Shown piece after piece: positions 43,701-53,100 of a DNA stretch of 64,000 nucleotides. The notes beneath the pieces are model-generated. The model made no database searches, was not told where the DNA came from, and saw only the letters and a list, made by a program, of their open reading frames with translations. A program made the position numbers and the translations under genes. Source of the DNA: a virus; the IMG/VR virus record IMGVR_UViG_3300034102_002265, positions 1 through 64,000 of that record. The stretch is one strand, 5' to 3'. Each line of letters begins with the position of its first letter. Positions within the stretch are counted from its first letter, which is position 1.

Positions 43701-44381
43701 TCCAGAGAGGTATAGTCTATAATTTACTTGAGTTATAGCTGATCCACTAAATGTTAATCCACCGAAAGGATAAAGACTAGTAGAAGTTAGTATAGAGCCC
43801 TGATCAAAACTAAATGAAGCCGGTACACTTACAAGTCCGTAGTCGTCCGGTGAATCAGATGTGACATTTAGATCACCGAGATCTTCTGTTGTGTAGAGAA
43901 GTACAGAAGATTCGTTATAATCGTAAGTTTTACTTTCTAATTTTTCACCGAATCCAAATAAAGTTCCACCAATATCATTTGGATGGTGAACAAAGTTATA
44001 TTTTGCAGATCCGTAAAAAATCTTATCAACATATTCAGTATTTGCTGATCCACCAAATGTTAATCCACCAAAAGGATACAGACTGGTAGAAGTTAGTACA
44101 GAACCATTGTCAACACTAATTGAAGCCGGTACACTTATGAGTCCATAGTCATCCGACAAATCATATACATCATTTATTTCGTCAAAAGTATGCGTTGTTT
44201 GACTAAAATTTATTGTATTATTACTAAAACCATTCGGTTGTAATATTCCCTGTAGTGTATCATAATCTTCCGTAGTGTAGAGAAGTACGGAAGATTCATT
44301 ATATGATATAGATATTTCTTCTAAACAAGTTTGTTGTAATTGAATATTTTGTGGTATTCCCTGATAACTGAAGTCAGTCAT
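40782..44381 (-). CDS. Repetitive fibre-like virion protein
   Basis: 1199 residues made almost wholly of degenerate beta repeats: YGSLSISGSAVERFTSDY, STQLFEISGSASD, TQIFQIYGQAIEKDSDTY and GSLFTFGEKVESRTYRYSE. This set recurs four or five times in residues about 90-720; shorter GSGxIxISG units fill the rest. No enzymatic motif. A long fibrous or whisker-like tail protein is likely. Some repeats are identical in DNA over 83 bases, so the gene can expand or shrink by recombination. The ATG overlaps the stop of the gene before it (ATGA). Confidence 0.8.
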   Translation of the reverse strand: MTDFSYQGIPQNIQLQQTCLEEISISYNESSVLLYTTEDYDTLQGILQPNGFSNNTINFSQTTHTFDEINDVYDLSDDYGLISVPASISVDNGSVLTSTSLYPFGGLTFGGSANTEYVDKIFYGSAKYNFVHHPNDIGGTLFGFGEKLESKTYDYNESSVLLYTTEDLGDLNVTSDSPDDYGLVSVPASFSFDQGSILTSTSLYPFGGLTFSGSAITQVNYRLYLSGTSVEKVTYSPEGTGTLFGFGQVLESRSYRYNEPLVPYGSLSISGSAVESFTLDQPESTQLFEIYGKAVLNVTPRFYGRGSFVASGQAIEKDSDTYVASGSLFSFGEKVESITYRYSEDSIEDSINDYGSILDTNLTVFEDSGFITDNPGPILDYGLISLDIIQPLVPYGSLSISGSSVERFTSDYLESTQLFEISGSASDIKLTFSSDTTQIFQIYGQAIEKDSDTYIGQGSLFTFGEKVESRTYRYSEDSVDDPTDDYGSVVDDDLTGLQDYEFIINDPTSTIDHGSIIESILSNQYPYGSLSISGSAVERSTSDYSGSTQLFEISGSASDTRTYYTENTQLFQIYGQAIEKDSDTYVTSGSLFSFGEKVESRSYRYSEPLVPYGSLSISGSAVEKFTSNYLKSVQLFQISGSASDIKLTFSSDTTQIFQIYGQAITKDVDSYVATGSLFGFSSGLESFVQRYGGFGSINISGSKFESFTRTTYIGSGIISLSGDSRNYSPVYPINSGDPNAGKGIIQIVDAGSIYRATLPYKAKGSIFVSGFGNESFIRTNYTGSGLITFSGRSFNREIAVYANIGSGFIQISTQTQPIIEKNTESYSGSGTITLSDQRVNRRAFSYSGNGSVKLTSSAQESLSSQTPEQTILFNTSGTARERFIAQTPETEVLYEFSGNSVLRKGFAYAGFGQILFAESSSVVTFTSSISGQGTIRFKTHLVDNTYDTCDSEDITCDYENSASIRFVANPPESTQLFNVFGFANTNQIHTNEYIGLGNIQISESIGRIRKINSYVGVGTIFELSASQVYDVDSYVGKGTLFALSGSTESKLYSSTSINNSVLFVVSGSSKVAFNKEYPYFGITTTNLYGNAESRIKKSSIYSGIGSISISGELVHPNIRFIPSPRTSGSINVYGIGNESATYHETLVGNRSIFTISSGFESFGRSTYIGMGTVFIDQLNSSSISINNPYQIPRSYVIII
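42390..42472. repeat. 83-bp direct repeat, copy A
   Basis: Identical over 83 bases to 43041-43123, 651 bases apart, both within the repetitive fibre gene and in the same reading frame (651 is divisible by three). Recombination between them would delete 217 codons in frame. Confidence 0.85.
43041..43123. repeat. 83-bp direct repeat, copy B
   Basis: Partner of 42390-42472. A shorter part of the same unit also occurs near 42641-42665. Confidence 0.85.
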
Positions 44382-44755
44382 TTTACTCCACCTCCAGATA
44401 CATCGGGAATAACTTGTCTTATTAATGAACTATTAGATTCAAATATAACATTAAATCCAATCCATCTGAATACAATTCCATGTAATAGAATAGATTTTTT
44501 ATTAATATCTTCAAATTTTCTAGCTTCGGAAGAAATTATTTTATAAGTCTCTTTTTCTTTAGATGGTTCTATTCTAATACTTCCAAAAGGAATTAAAGTT
44601 TCATTGCATGTAATATTTCCATAATTATCAACTACCTCACAATTACTACTCAATTTTTGGCAGTCAAACACTTCACTTGGAAAAGAAGTAATACTTCCAA
44701 AATCTTCTTCCAAGTATTCATTTATGGATGATGAGTTATACTCGTAGATATTCAT
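44378..44755 (-). CDS. Small protein paired with the repetitive fibre protein
   Basis: About 125 residues from the ATG at 44755 (MNIYEYNSSSINEYLEEDFG); an upstream TTG in frame is within the terminator region and is not chosen. The motif YNSSS followed by DFGSI and IPFGSIRI resembles the repeat style (YNESSVLLYT, PYGSLSI) of the fibre gene that follows, so this may be a related or split-off N-terminal piece. The stop overlaps that gene as ATGA. Function unknown; probably a fibre subunit or adaptor. Confidence 0.65.
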   Translation of the reverse strand: MNIYEYNSSSINEYLEEDFGSITSFPSEVFDCQKLSSNCEVVDNYGNITCNETLIPFGSIRIEPSKEKETYKIISSEARKFEDINKKSILLHGIVFRWIGFNVIFESNSSLIRQVIPDVSGGGVK

Positions 44756-44783
44756 CCGTAACCCTAATCCCCAATGAGTAAAC

Positions 44784-44816
44784 AAAAAAATGGGGATTGT
44801 TTTTATAACAATCCCC
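44784..44816 (-). terminator. Rho-independent terminator before the fibre genes
   Basis: GGGGATTGTT-ATAAA-AACAATCCCC is a ten-pair perfect stem followed by ATTTTTTTG on the minus strand, about 30 bases past the stop of the 335-residue gene. Confidence 0.92.
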
Positions 44817-44831
44817 CAAAAACGAATAATA

Positions 44832-44839
44832 TATTTATT
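44832..44839 (-). promoter_or_regulatory. Late-promoter-like AATAAATA upstream of a terminator
   Basis: One mismatch to TATAAATA, but the strong terminator at 44784-44816 lies between it and the next gene. Either this site is chance in an AT-rich spacer or the pair acts as an attenuator. Confidence 0.35.
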
Positions 44840-44845
44840 TAGATA

Positions 44846-45853
44846 TCAATCAAGAGCAACATTTAATGTAATTTTAATCTGGTCTCCATTATTTTGAATC
44901 GTGTAAGGACCATTCGTAAATCTTTCAGCGTACATTATAGAACTATAAAGAGTTGCTGTATTTAATCCAACAGTAGAATTTGAAACCGGAGTCAATGCAG
45001 GAGTTGTATAGAACTCATTTGCATTTGGGACAGAGAATACGGTATACGTATTTGATTGTACTGTTGTATTTCCAGTACCAGCAGCAACATAAAGAATATC
45101 TCCTGCTACTAATTGGTGTCCATTAGCTACAATCTTACCATAACTAAATGTAACGCTTGGATCTGTAGCAACTTGGATGTTATCGATAAGAGATTTATCT
45201 AGATATACAACTTTTAATGCTCTATCAACACCAATAACCTGAGTTCCTGTCTGAATGCCAGCATTACCACCAACAATCATTCCTAAAGTTAGGTCATCAA
45301 CACTCTGATCTGGATCAATTGTAATATATTGATTTCCAATAACTCCAATAACTGGATCGGTATTATCTCCCTTAGATACGGTTGTTCCGATACCAACAGA
45401 AGCATAGTGTACAACACCTTGCACAGCAACAGGCATATTATTTGCACGAGTTACATAATAACCATAGACATCTCCAGCTTCTCCAGTGAAGGTAAATGTC
45501 TGTTCTGGATATGTTGCAGTTGTACCAGAACCAACTTGATTAATTCTCCAACGAGAACCATTTAATAGAATGCCAGTCTGTGAAGTGTAAACTTGATCTG
45601 CTCTATTGTTTACACAATATGGATAACCAGTAGATGGTGCATATCCATAAGCATTTGTATTACCAATTCCATATGGTTCATAATATCTAACATCTGAAGG
45701 CACATCAGACTCTGCAGGAGTCGTGTTGCTGGTAAAAAGTTTTAAAATTAAATTTCTGGGAGACTGGTCAGCAAGACTGGCTGTGTGGTTGTTTTGTGCA
45801 ACCAGATATCTGAGTGACTCAAGTTCTCCAATATTTGGAACTAATAGTGCCAT
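44846..45853 (-). CDS. Conserved baseplate- or tail-associated virion protein
   Basis: 335 residues. MALLVPNIGELESLRYLVAQ and the body (WRINQVGSGTTATYPEQTFT, GDVYGYYVTRAN) recall a virion protein family of T4-like cyanophages. Beta-rich, no catalytic motif. It is in the region corresponding to T4 9-12. Shine-Dalgarno AGGGGAG and a perfect late promoter are upstream; a strong terminator follows. Confidence 0.75.
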   Translation of the reverse strand: MALLVPNIGELESLRYLVAQNNHTASLADQSPRNLILKLFTSNTTPAESDVPSDVRYYEPYGIGNTNAYGYAPSTGYPYCVNNRADQVYTSQTGILLNGSRWRINQVGSGTTATYPEQTFTFTGEAGDVYGYYVTRANNMPVAVQGVVHYASVGIGTTVSKGDNTDPVIGVIGNQYITIDPDQSVDDLTLGMIVGGNAGIQTGTQVIGVDRALKVVYLDKSLIDNIQVATDPSVTFSYGKIVANGHQLVAGDILYVAAGTGNTTVQSNTYTVFSVPNANEFYTTPALTPVSNSTVGLNTATLYSSIMYAERFTNGPYTIQNNGDQIKITLNVALD

Positions 45854-45894
45854 TTAAACAACTCCCCTACAGGACGATTTTTAATAACTATCTT

Positions 45895-45902
45895 TATTTA
45901 TA
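45895..45902 (-). promoter_or_regulatory. Late promoter TATAAATA for the 335-residue gene
   Basis: Perfect match that overlaps the TAA stop (45898-45900) of the preceding gene; about 42 bases upstream of the ATG at 45853. Confidence 0.75.
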
Positions 45903-46575
45903 ATTTTAATTTTAAAGAAATCAGAAATCTATTGATATTATTTACCGCAATAACATCAAAAGTCAAAATACTACCAGCAACCAAAGTTGTATCCCAATTA
46001 GTTAAATTATCATCTCTAACTTTTCTAGCATTTGTAATTTGTGGATATACTCCACCAACTATGGAAGTAAAAGTTGGAAATGTTGAATATGTTGATTTCT
46101 TAATGTCCAGAGTCAGATCACCTTGTTGATCGGACAAGATAACCAAAGACTCAATAATTCCACTTACATCTAAGGTTACGGAGCCCTTGTTACCCGCAAT
46201 CATTGCGATAGATCCACTATCAACAACATAATTAATAGTTCTGGTTAAGTCTGCTGTCGTTGCAAGAGCAATAATAAAAACATCATCTCCAACATCTGGA
46301 GCATTTGTAAAAATAATATTATTATTTGATATTACAAAGTCTTGAAGTGGTTCTAGAATTACATTATTTAAACTAACTATGAGTTGTTGTTCATTTATTG
46401 GAACATAATTATCTCCAGTATAAAATAATCCAAATGTATGAGCAACTCCGGTAAATTGGGAATTTATATTGTCAAGAATTATGTTCCCGTATTGTATTGA
46501 CTTTGTAGGAATTTCATAGTCAACACCAATTCTATATGGACCTGGTTCGTTTAACGTTACTAAGTAATCAGTCAT
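45898..46575 (-). CDS. Small tail/fibre-associated virion protein
   Basis: 225 residues. VAHTFGLFYTGDNYVPINEQ then LIVSLNNVILEPLQDFVISN and IIFTNAPDVGDDVFIIALAT form the beta module seen in many phage fibre proteins (function-free attachment domain). The C-terminal half (GNKGSVTLDVSGIIESLVIL, TTLVAGSILTFDVIA) is a second beta domain. It overlaps the gene before it by TAATG. Probably part of the baseplate periphery. Confidence 0.75.
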   Translation of the reverse strand: MTDYLVTLNEPGPYRIGVDYEIPTKSIQYGNIILDNINSQFTGVAHTFGLFYTGDNYVPINEQQLIVSLNNVILEPLQDFVISNNNIIFTNAPDVGDDVFIIALATTADLTRTINYVVDSGSIAMIAGNKGSVTLDVSGIIESLVILSDQQGDLTLDIKKSTYSTFPTFTSIVGGVYPQITNARKVRDDNLTNWDTTLVAGSILTFDVIAVNNINRFLISLKLKL

Positions 46576-46907
46576 TATGATACTCCGGGAGTTACCAGAA
46601 CGTTTCCTTGAACAGCTCGGGTTCTGTAAGAATTAGGAGAAATAAGAATAATATCATAAACATAACGACCGCCTTCAATCGCGTCAGTTGCAGTATATCC
46701 CATAGAAACTGCAATTTTTCCATTGATTCTATCGGGAAAAGCCAGTGTTAGTGGGTATGTTGTTGAAGATGCGGGATGTTTCCTAATTGAGGAAATGCCG
46801 GTGTATCCAGTTAAGTTTAGTGGTGCGTTATTAGTATTCCTGATTGTAAAGGTGGCTTGAAAGTCAACCCCTTGTTCAAGAACTAAGTTTACATTCCTTG
46901 CCGCCAT
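46575..46907 (-). CDS. Small beta-sandwich virion protein
   Basis: 110 residues: VNLVLEQGVDFQATFTIRNT, LNLTGYTGISSIRK and GRYVYDIILISPNSYRTRAV resemble the N-terminal beta-sandwich of phage baseplate BppU-type proteins. It may bridge the baseplate and fibres. The stop overlaps the next gene. Late promoter CATAAATA is 20 bases upstream. Confidence 0.75.
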   Translation of the reverse strand: MAARNVNLVLEQGVDFQATFTIRNTNNAPLNLTGYTGISSIRKHPASSTTYPLTLAFPDRINGKIAVSMGYTATDAIEGGRYVYDIILISPNSYRTRAVQGNVLVTPGVS

Positions 46908-46927
46908 TATTGGAATCCGTTTTTAAG

Positions 46928-46935
46928 TATTTATG
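46928..46935 (-). promoter_or_regulatory. Late promoter CATAAATA overlapping the stop of the 80-residue gene
   Basis: One mismatch to consensus and shares bases with the TAA stop at 46931-46933. Confidence 0.6.
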
Positions 46936-47173
46936 ATCCAGAATCTAATTTGGACAAAATCAATTTCATCATATCTTTCATTTCACTTACATCAGACTTC
47001 AATTGATCTATTTCATTAACCTTGTTGTCAATTTGATTTAATCTATCAACTTCGTTTATTCGTTCTGTTTTCAATTCCAAATACTTTTTGTACTCGGAAT
47101 CAGAACAGTTTAGAATAGCATTGGAGTTCTCATCTCGAAACAACCCCATGTTTCCTTCTACAGGTACTAACAT
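46931..47173 (-). CDS. Small coiled-coil protein
   Basis: 80 residues from the ATG at 47173 (MLVPVEGNMGLFRDENSNAI); a TTG three codons upstream overlaps the giant's stop. A short N-terminal motif (GLFRDENSNAILN) is followed by a long coiled coil (LKTERINEVDRLNQIDNKVN, LKSDVSEMKDMMKLILSKLD). Similar small genes are found in T4-like cyanophages near baseplate genes. A trimeric connector or assembly factor is possible. Confidence 0.7.
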   Translation of the reverse strand: MLVPVEGNMGLFRDENSNAILNCSDSEYKKYLELKTERINEVDRLNQIDNKVNEIDQLKSDVSEMKDMMKLILSKLDSGS

Positions 47174-47178
47174 AATTT

Positions 47179-50100
47179 TCAAATCGTTGCAATAACTCTA
47201 AAATCTCTAATTTTTGGAACAAATGCTGAATTAGTTCCCGACATTAAGATCTTTATCTGGAATCCATTAAACTGCGGTAAATTAACAGCAGTAAATTCAT
47301 AAGAATTGAAATTGTCTTCAGATGTTGAACTTGTTACATTTTTGTCAGGTCTTCCATTATTTTTAGCCGAATTAATGACTTGTAGATTTGCATCCAAGTT
47401 ATCATATCCCGGGAACAACTGCCAAAGTTGAGGTTCTGAAGGAGCATCAGATCTAAAGATTCTATAACATACTCTAATATCATTTGTTGAATGTCTGAAA
47501 GCATCAAAGAACACTTTCAAATTATCAGCAGCCTTATCCAAAATAACAATGTTACTTAGATATGTTGCTGCAGTTGGATCATCTTTCAGAGAATTAACTC
47601 TTGGATCAGTAGAATAGTCTACAACTTTAGAATTAATTCTATTTGCAATAGTAACTAAATTTACTCTATCCAAATCAATCATTGGAGAAACTTTTTCATT
47701 TTGAGTTGATAATGTCAACTCCATAGTGAATGATTTTTTACCAGGGAAACTCGATAGATATGTTTCTTCGTTAACTTGAGAAGAAATAATTCTTGGAGAA
47801 TTAAATTCATTATTGGAATTCAGAGATATATCAACAAATCCTTGATCTAAAAATGGAGTTAAATCACTATCTGGAGTAGATCCACTAAAGGTTCTTACCT
47901 TTGCGGATACAGAGGTTTTTTGTGGTAATAATGTTTGAATATTTGGTCTAATAACGTTAAATGGTATGTTCTGAGTCGCTTTAGGTCCTTTTGGTGATCC
48001 AAGTAATGGAACAATATCATATGACCCACAAGACTTATCATCGTTAAAATATAAAGCAGGATATCCAAGAACATTTCCTGGTGTTCTATCAATACCTCTA
48101 CTACTCATTCCAACCTTAACATAATAATAATCTAAATCAGTTGGATAAGTTACTAAGTTAGTGTCGGATAAATTATGAGTTTTATTTATTCTTCTCAGAG
48201 ATACTCCATTCAGTTCATATTTAAAGATAGGAAATTCAATATCGTATGATCCAGAAATGGTGTCGTCAATGTTTCTAGTTATTCCAATTAGACTATTTGT
48301 AGATGTAACTACTCCAGTGTATTTGATAACTTCATTATCAATTAAAATATATCCGGGATTTACGGAAGATACTGGAACATTCTCAAAGCTTGTAAATATT
48401 CCAACAGAACTTACTGAAATATTACTTGTAGATGTTGAATCATATAAAGCTTTTAATGTTTCAGGTTTTTGATCTGGTTGCATTCCCGAAAGTGCAACTT
48501 TATCAGCCAAAGAATACATTCCGTGATTGTTGTGACTTACTTTAAAATGTAATCCATCAGTCAAATCGGTTATGGTATTTACCGTTGCATTAGAAAGAAG
48601 TGAAGTTCCAGAAGAACCAACATAGTACAGACTATCTACAGTATTTTGATTTAGAGTTCCTTGTACTCTGTCTACTAATAGAGAATTGAAAGAAGAAATA
48701 ATTCCTACATTGTTTGGAATTGTAAGAATTAAATTATTACCAAGTCCGTCTGTTTGGGAATAATTAACTTCTAATGAATCTCCATAAGCGTATCCAGTAC
48801 CTCCAATAGAAACTGTGGCTGCAATAGCAACTCCATTTTGAACACTTAAATTTACTTTGGCCCCAAAACCAAAACCAGTCATGGAAACTAAATCTACATT
48901 GGAATAAGTTTTAAATGTAGATGTAAATGCGGCTCCTGCAGAAGTTACTACTAATGTGCTTCCAATTCCTACAGAACCAACTATACTCTTTAAATTAGAT
49001 CTAAAAGTTTGATTGTTACGTTGCAATATTGGACTTCCGGGGGTTAATCCAGTAACCTCCGTTGAAGTCAGACTCTTCCCTAGTCCAATCAAAGTTGATT
49101 TGGAAATACAATCTAATGGATTAGGTCTTAAAGTTACAATTTGATTATTACCAATATCTAATTTTGGATTATAGAATCTAACTGTAGAAGATCCTGTAAC
49201 AAATTTTGCTCTATAAAGAGTTAGTTTGAGATCTTCTAATTGGCTAGGATCCCATGTAGCACCATTCTGAGACTTAAACATAGATCCTAATAAAGGTTGT
49301 TGCGATACAACTATTTTTTGTGACTCTGGTAGATTCAATGTTGTTACATCTTCCTCACCCATTCTAGAAATCCATACAGTGTATTCATTAGATACTGAAA
49401 GTAATACTACACAATAATCATTTCCACTCTCAAGATAAACTGGAGATGGGAAAGTAAATGTTGTTGGAGTTCTACCATCTTCCGATACATTAACCTGACT
49501 TGGATCTAAGACAACTTCAGCAAAAGGAATAATTGTTGTCGTTGGCAAACCAGTTTGCATGGTTCTGATTTGCATAGTAATTGGTAAACTGTTAGTATCT
49601 TTAGTTCTGAAGAACAAATCACATTTTGTAATAAAAATTCCAGTTTCTTCAGGGACTTCAAAAGACTGTGCAATTGGGTCAACCCATCTGGTTTGAACTA
49701 CAGTACGGTTTATAAAAGTAGTTCCTGCTGTCAGTGCTGTTTCTTGAGAAGTTGAAGTTCTTTCTTCAGTTCTACTAGTTCTCTCAACATTTGCATTCCT
49801 TGTTCTTAAAGTAACCTCTTCAGTATTGTTTATAGTTCCCGATGATCTAAATTTAACATCAGCTATACTATCTGTAGCGCCAATAATTGGTGTATTTGTG
49901 GAACTGGTTGTAAGAGTAAAAGTCTTTGTTCCGGTTTCAAATGATGGAGTAGACTGCAATCTTGAATCGGGGATAAACAATGATCCAATCACAGTGCCAG
50001 AGACATCACTAACTAATCTAACATCCGTTACTTTTGCGACTGCCTTAGAAGTTTCGCCTCTCAGTTGCATGTTTGTAATAATATGTCCATAGAATCCAGA

Positions 50101-53100
50101 AGCAGATTGTAATTCTAGAGAAGCTGTATCAACATTCAATATGGTTGAAGTTGTTGAATAGGATATGGGTATTAGTTGTGTAGGTGAATATGGATTATCA
50201 GTATAAACTTGTTCAGGTTGATTGTATGGTCCGTACTTATGGTTAGCAGTTGACAATCTAAATTTAATTGATGTTGTTCCTACTGTACCAACGACTGTTT
50301 CTCCAACAGTGAAAGTACCACTTTCCATTTGGACTTCAATAAGCTTTGGAACAACATATTTGTTCATATCAACGTTATCAAAAAACGCATAAACTTTTGT
50401 TTTTGGTTTTAATCTTTTTGCTATGAACTCAATATTTCTAGATCTCATTACATGAACAATTTCTGTAGATACAACAGAAGTTCCCAAGTTGACAGAATCT
50501 ATTCTTTCGCCAACTTTATATTGAATACCTTGTCTAGATTGTTGCGAAGTAGTAAGAGTAGTAACATTTGCAAAGGTCAAAAACTGATCTCTGAAAGTTT
50601 GTTCTTCTCTCCACCAATTACCTGTAGATCCAACGAAAGTAGTTCCTTGGAATATAGTATGCACATTTTGTCTGGCAATTTCTTGTCTACCAGTCCAAGT
50701 AGTTTCCCAAGAACCCCAATCTATTGGAGATAACCCAGTATTAGTATCCGCACCAAGAGCTCTTAGTGTAGCTTCATAATTTCCTTCTTGATCGATTGTC
50801 CTTTTTGATCCTCTAGTTTCAATCCAAGTATCCGTTGATGGATTTAATTCGATAGATCCAATCCAGTTAACAACATTAAATGGGTTGACATTTTCAACTC
50901 TAGTTGCAAAAGTATTCTTTAAAAATACTTCATCACTATACTTTAAACAAACAACATCGCCAACTTTAACTGTATTTGGATTTCCTAAATCTTTTACAAA
51001 CCTTAAATCAGCATCTGGATTTGAAATATTAGATATTCCCGTTACAGATTCTGATCCTAAAAGAAGATCTATTGAAGTGGTGTAATGTTGAGGTCTAAGT
51101 AATCCTTCTATGGTATCAATACTACACTTATGTTGAGAATCACCCAAGGATCCTGAACGTATTGATTTAAAATTATCTACAAGAAAACCACATTTAAATC
51201 TATCTAACTGAGTTTGTGAATCTCTTAAAGATAGATTCTTAGTATCAGTCTCTAAGAGAGATAGTGAAGTATAGTATTCAATATTTCTTATTCTATCTTC
51301 AAGTCTTGCAATATCTTGCATCCTATAACGTTTGTGTGAGGACAATTTAACGATTACATCCTTAACGTTATAAACATATGGACTCATGGAAATAGTAGCT
51401 ACTTCCATAGCATTTTCAATATTATTTGGAGCAATTGGAGTTTGTGATGCTACTCCTTTTGTAACAAAAAATTCTCCATATCGGTTAAGATATAATTTAT
51501 CAATTCTACCAAGATAGTAAGAATATGATAAAAATAGGTCCTTATCTTTAGCAAAATTATATGGACTAGAATTTGTTGCAGGTAAAAACTTTCTTGAATC
51601 AAATTCAAACGGAGAAAACGGAGTTAAAGTACTATTATATGGGCTAACTCTAGGTCTTAAGTCTACAATATCGCTTGCTCTATAATAAGAAATTCTTGGC
51701 AAGTCTTGTGAGTATCTTTCACGTTCATATGAACTAACAGTTACGAAGTCTCCCGTATCGTTAGGATCTATGTAGTAATAATCATATATTATTTTTAACC
51801 TCTTTGTTGGCGAAGTTACGCCAGACTTTCTTCTCAAAGAAGAATAGTCAACTATTTCCAAAGTTTGACCATTATCAAAAAGAAAATCAGTCATTATATT
51901 TCTATCGCCTTCTATTAAAGCGCTTATTCTTGCACTAACATTTGACTCCCCAAATAGGATTTTTTCGCCTTTAATAAAAGCATTTTCATTAATATATACA
52001 AATTCTAATTGATTTGTTCCGTTAGTTGCAACAAACTTTGCTATTGCATTACTCGATTGTCCATAAATTATCTCACCTTTAATTGCATTCAAAATATTTG
52101 CATTTAAATCAACAACTTCCAATCTTGGTAACTCAGCATCATTAGAATCTGAAGATTCAAAAACACCTGCAACGAAGATTACATCGGGTACATTTAACGA
52201 TATTCTGGAGTCTTGCACTCTTGTGCCATAATATGGACTATATGTTAGTCCATCATTGAGAGTTGTGCTACCTATTCCAGATGAACGAGTACTAGAATTC
52301 CTGATATCTAAAACTGCACATCTATTAAAAATTTTCTTCCTTGATTTTAATCTTCTTTTTCTTAAAGTGACCGTTAATGTTGCAGAACCATTTTTACTTA
52401 AATTAACTAATGTTAAAGTTCTTCCTGAGGTAATCGTAAATTGACTGGAAGTTAATGTTTCAACAGTACCATCAGAGAACACTAAAGAATAGTCTTCCTC
52501 ATCAAATGTCTCTAAAGTGATATTAGTATCACTTTCTAAAGTCGCTGTCAAACCATTAGATGCAACGGTTACAGAATATGATTTTCTATAAACTATTTCA
52601 GCATCAGAAACATCAACGCTTGCAACATTTTGATTTTGCAGTTCGGCGAATAAAAATGATTGTTTGTTATTTAATAATGTAGAAACTCCTTTAAACAATC
52701 CACTCGTAGTTGTTGTGCTTGCGGGTAATCCTCCACTATTGATGCCAGAAACACTTGTGGTTGCTTCAATAGTTATAGATTTTGCAGAAACACTTACAGA
52801 AGTAACTCTATTGTAAGTAGGTAATATTTCCCCAGACTTAGTATAAACAAAAATGTCTCCAGTGTTAATCCCTACCCCAAAAGTTGAGGATGATGTTGTT
52901 ACAGTGCTTATTCCCCCAGAGCCTGCAGAGATGGTAAAAGTAGTTCCTTGTGGTGCAATAGGAACTCCTACAGATATTGCAGTGTCTGCAGTAAAAGATG
53001 TTGTAGTTCCAACATATCCAACTAGTTGTCTTATATCTCCCAGATCATAATCCCTAACACTAACTATTGTTCTGGAAATATCTTGACCATCAATTTTTAA

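Noticed and set aside
42390-43750. CRISPR-like repeat array
   Set aside because: The repeats are long, degenerate and coding, in frame within a fibre gene; no short palindromic repeats with unique spacers.
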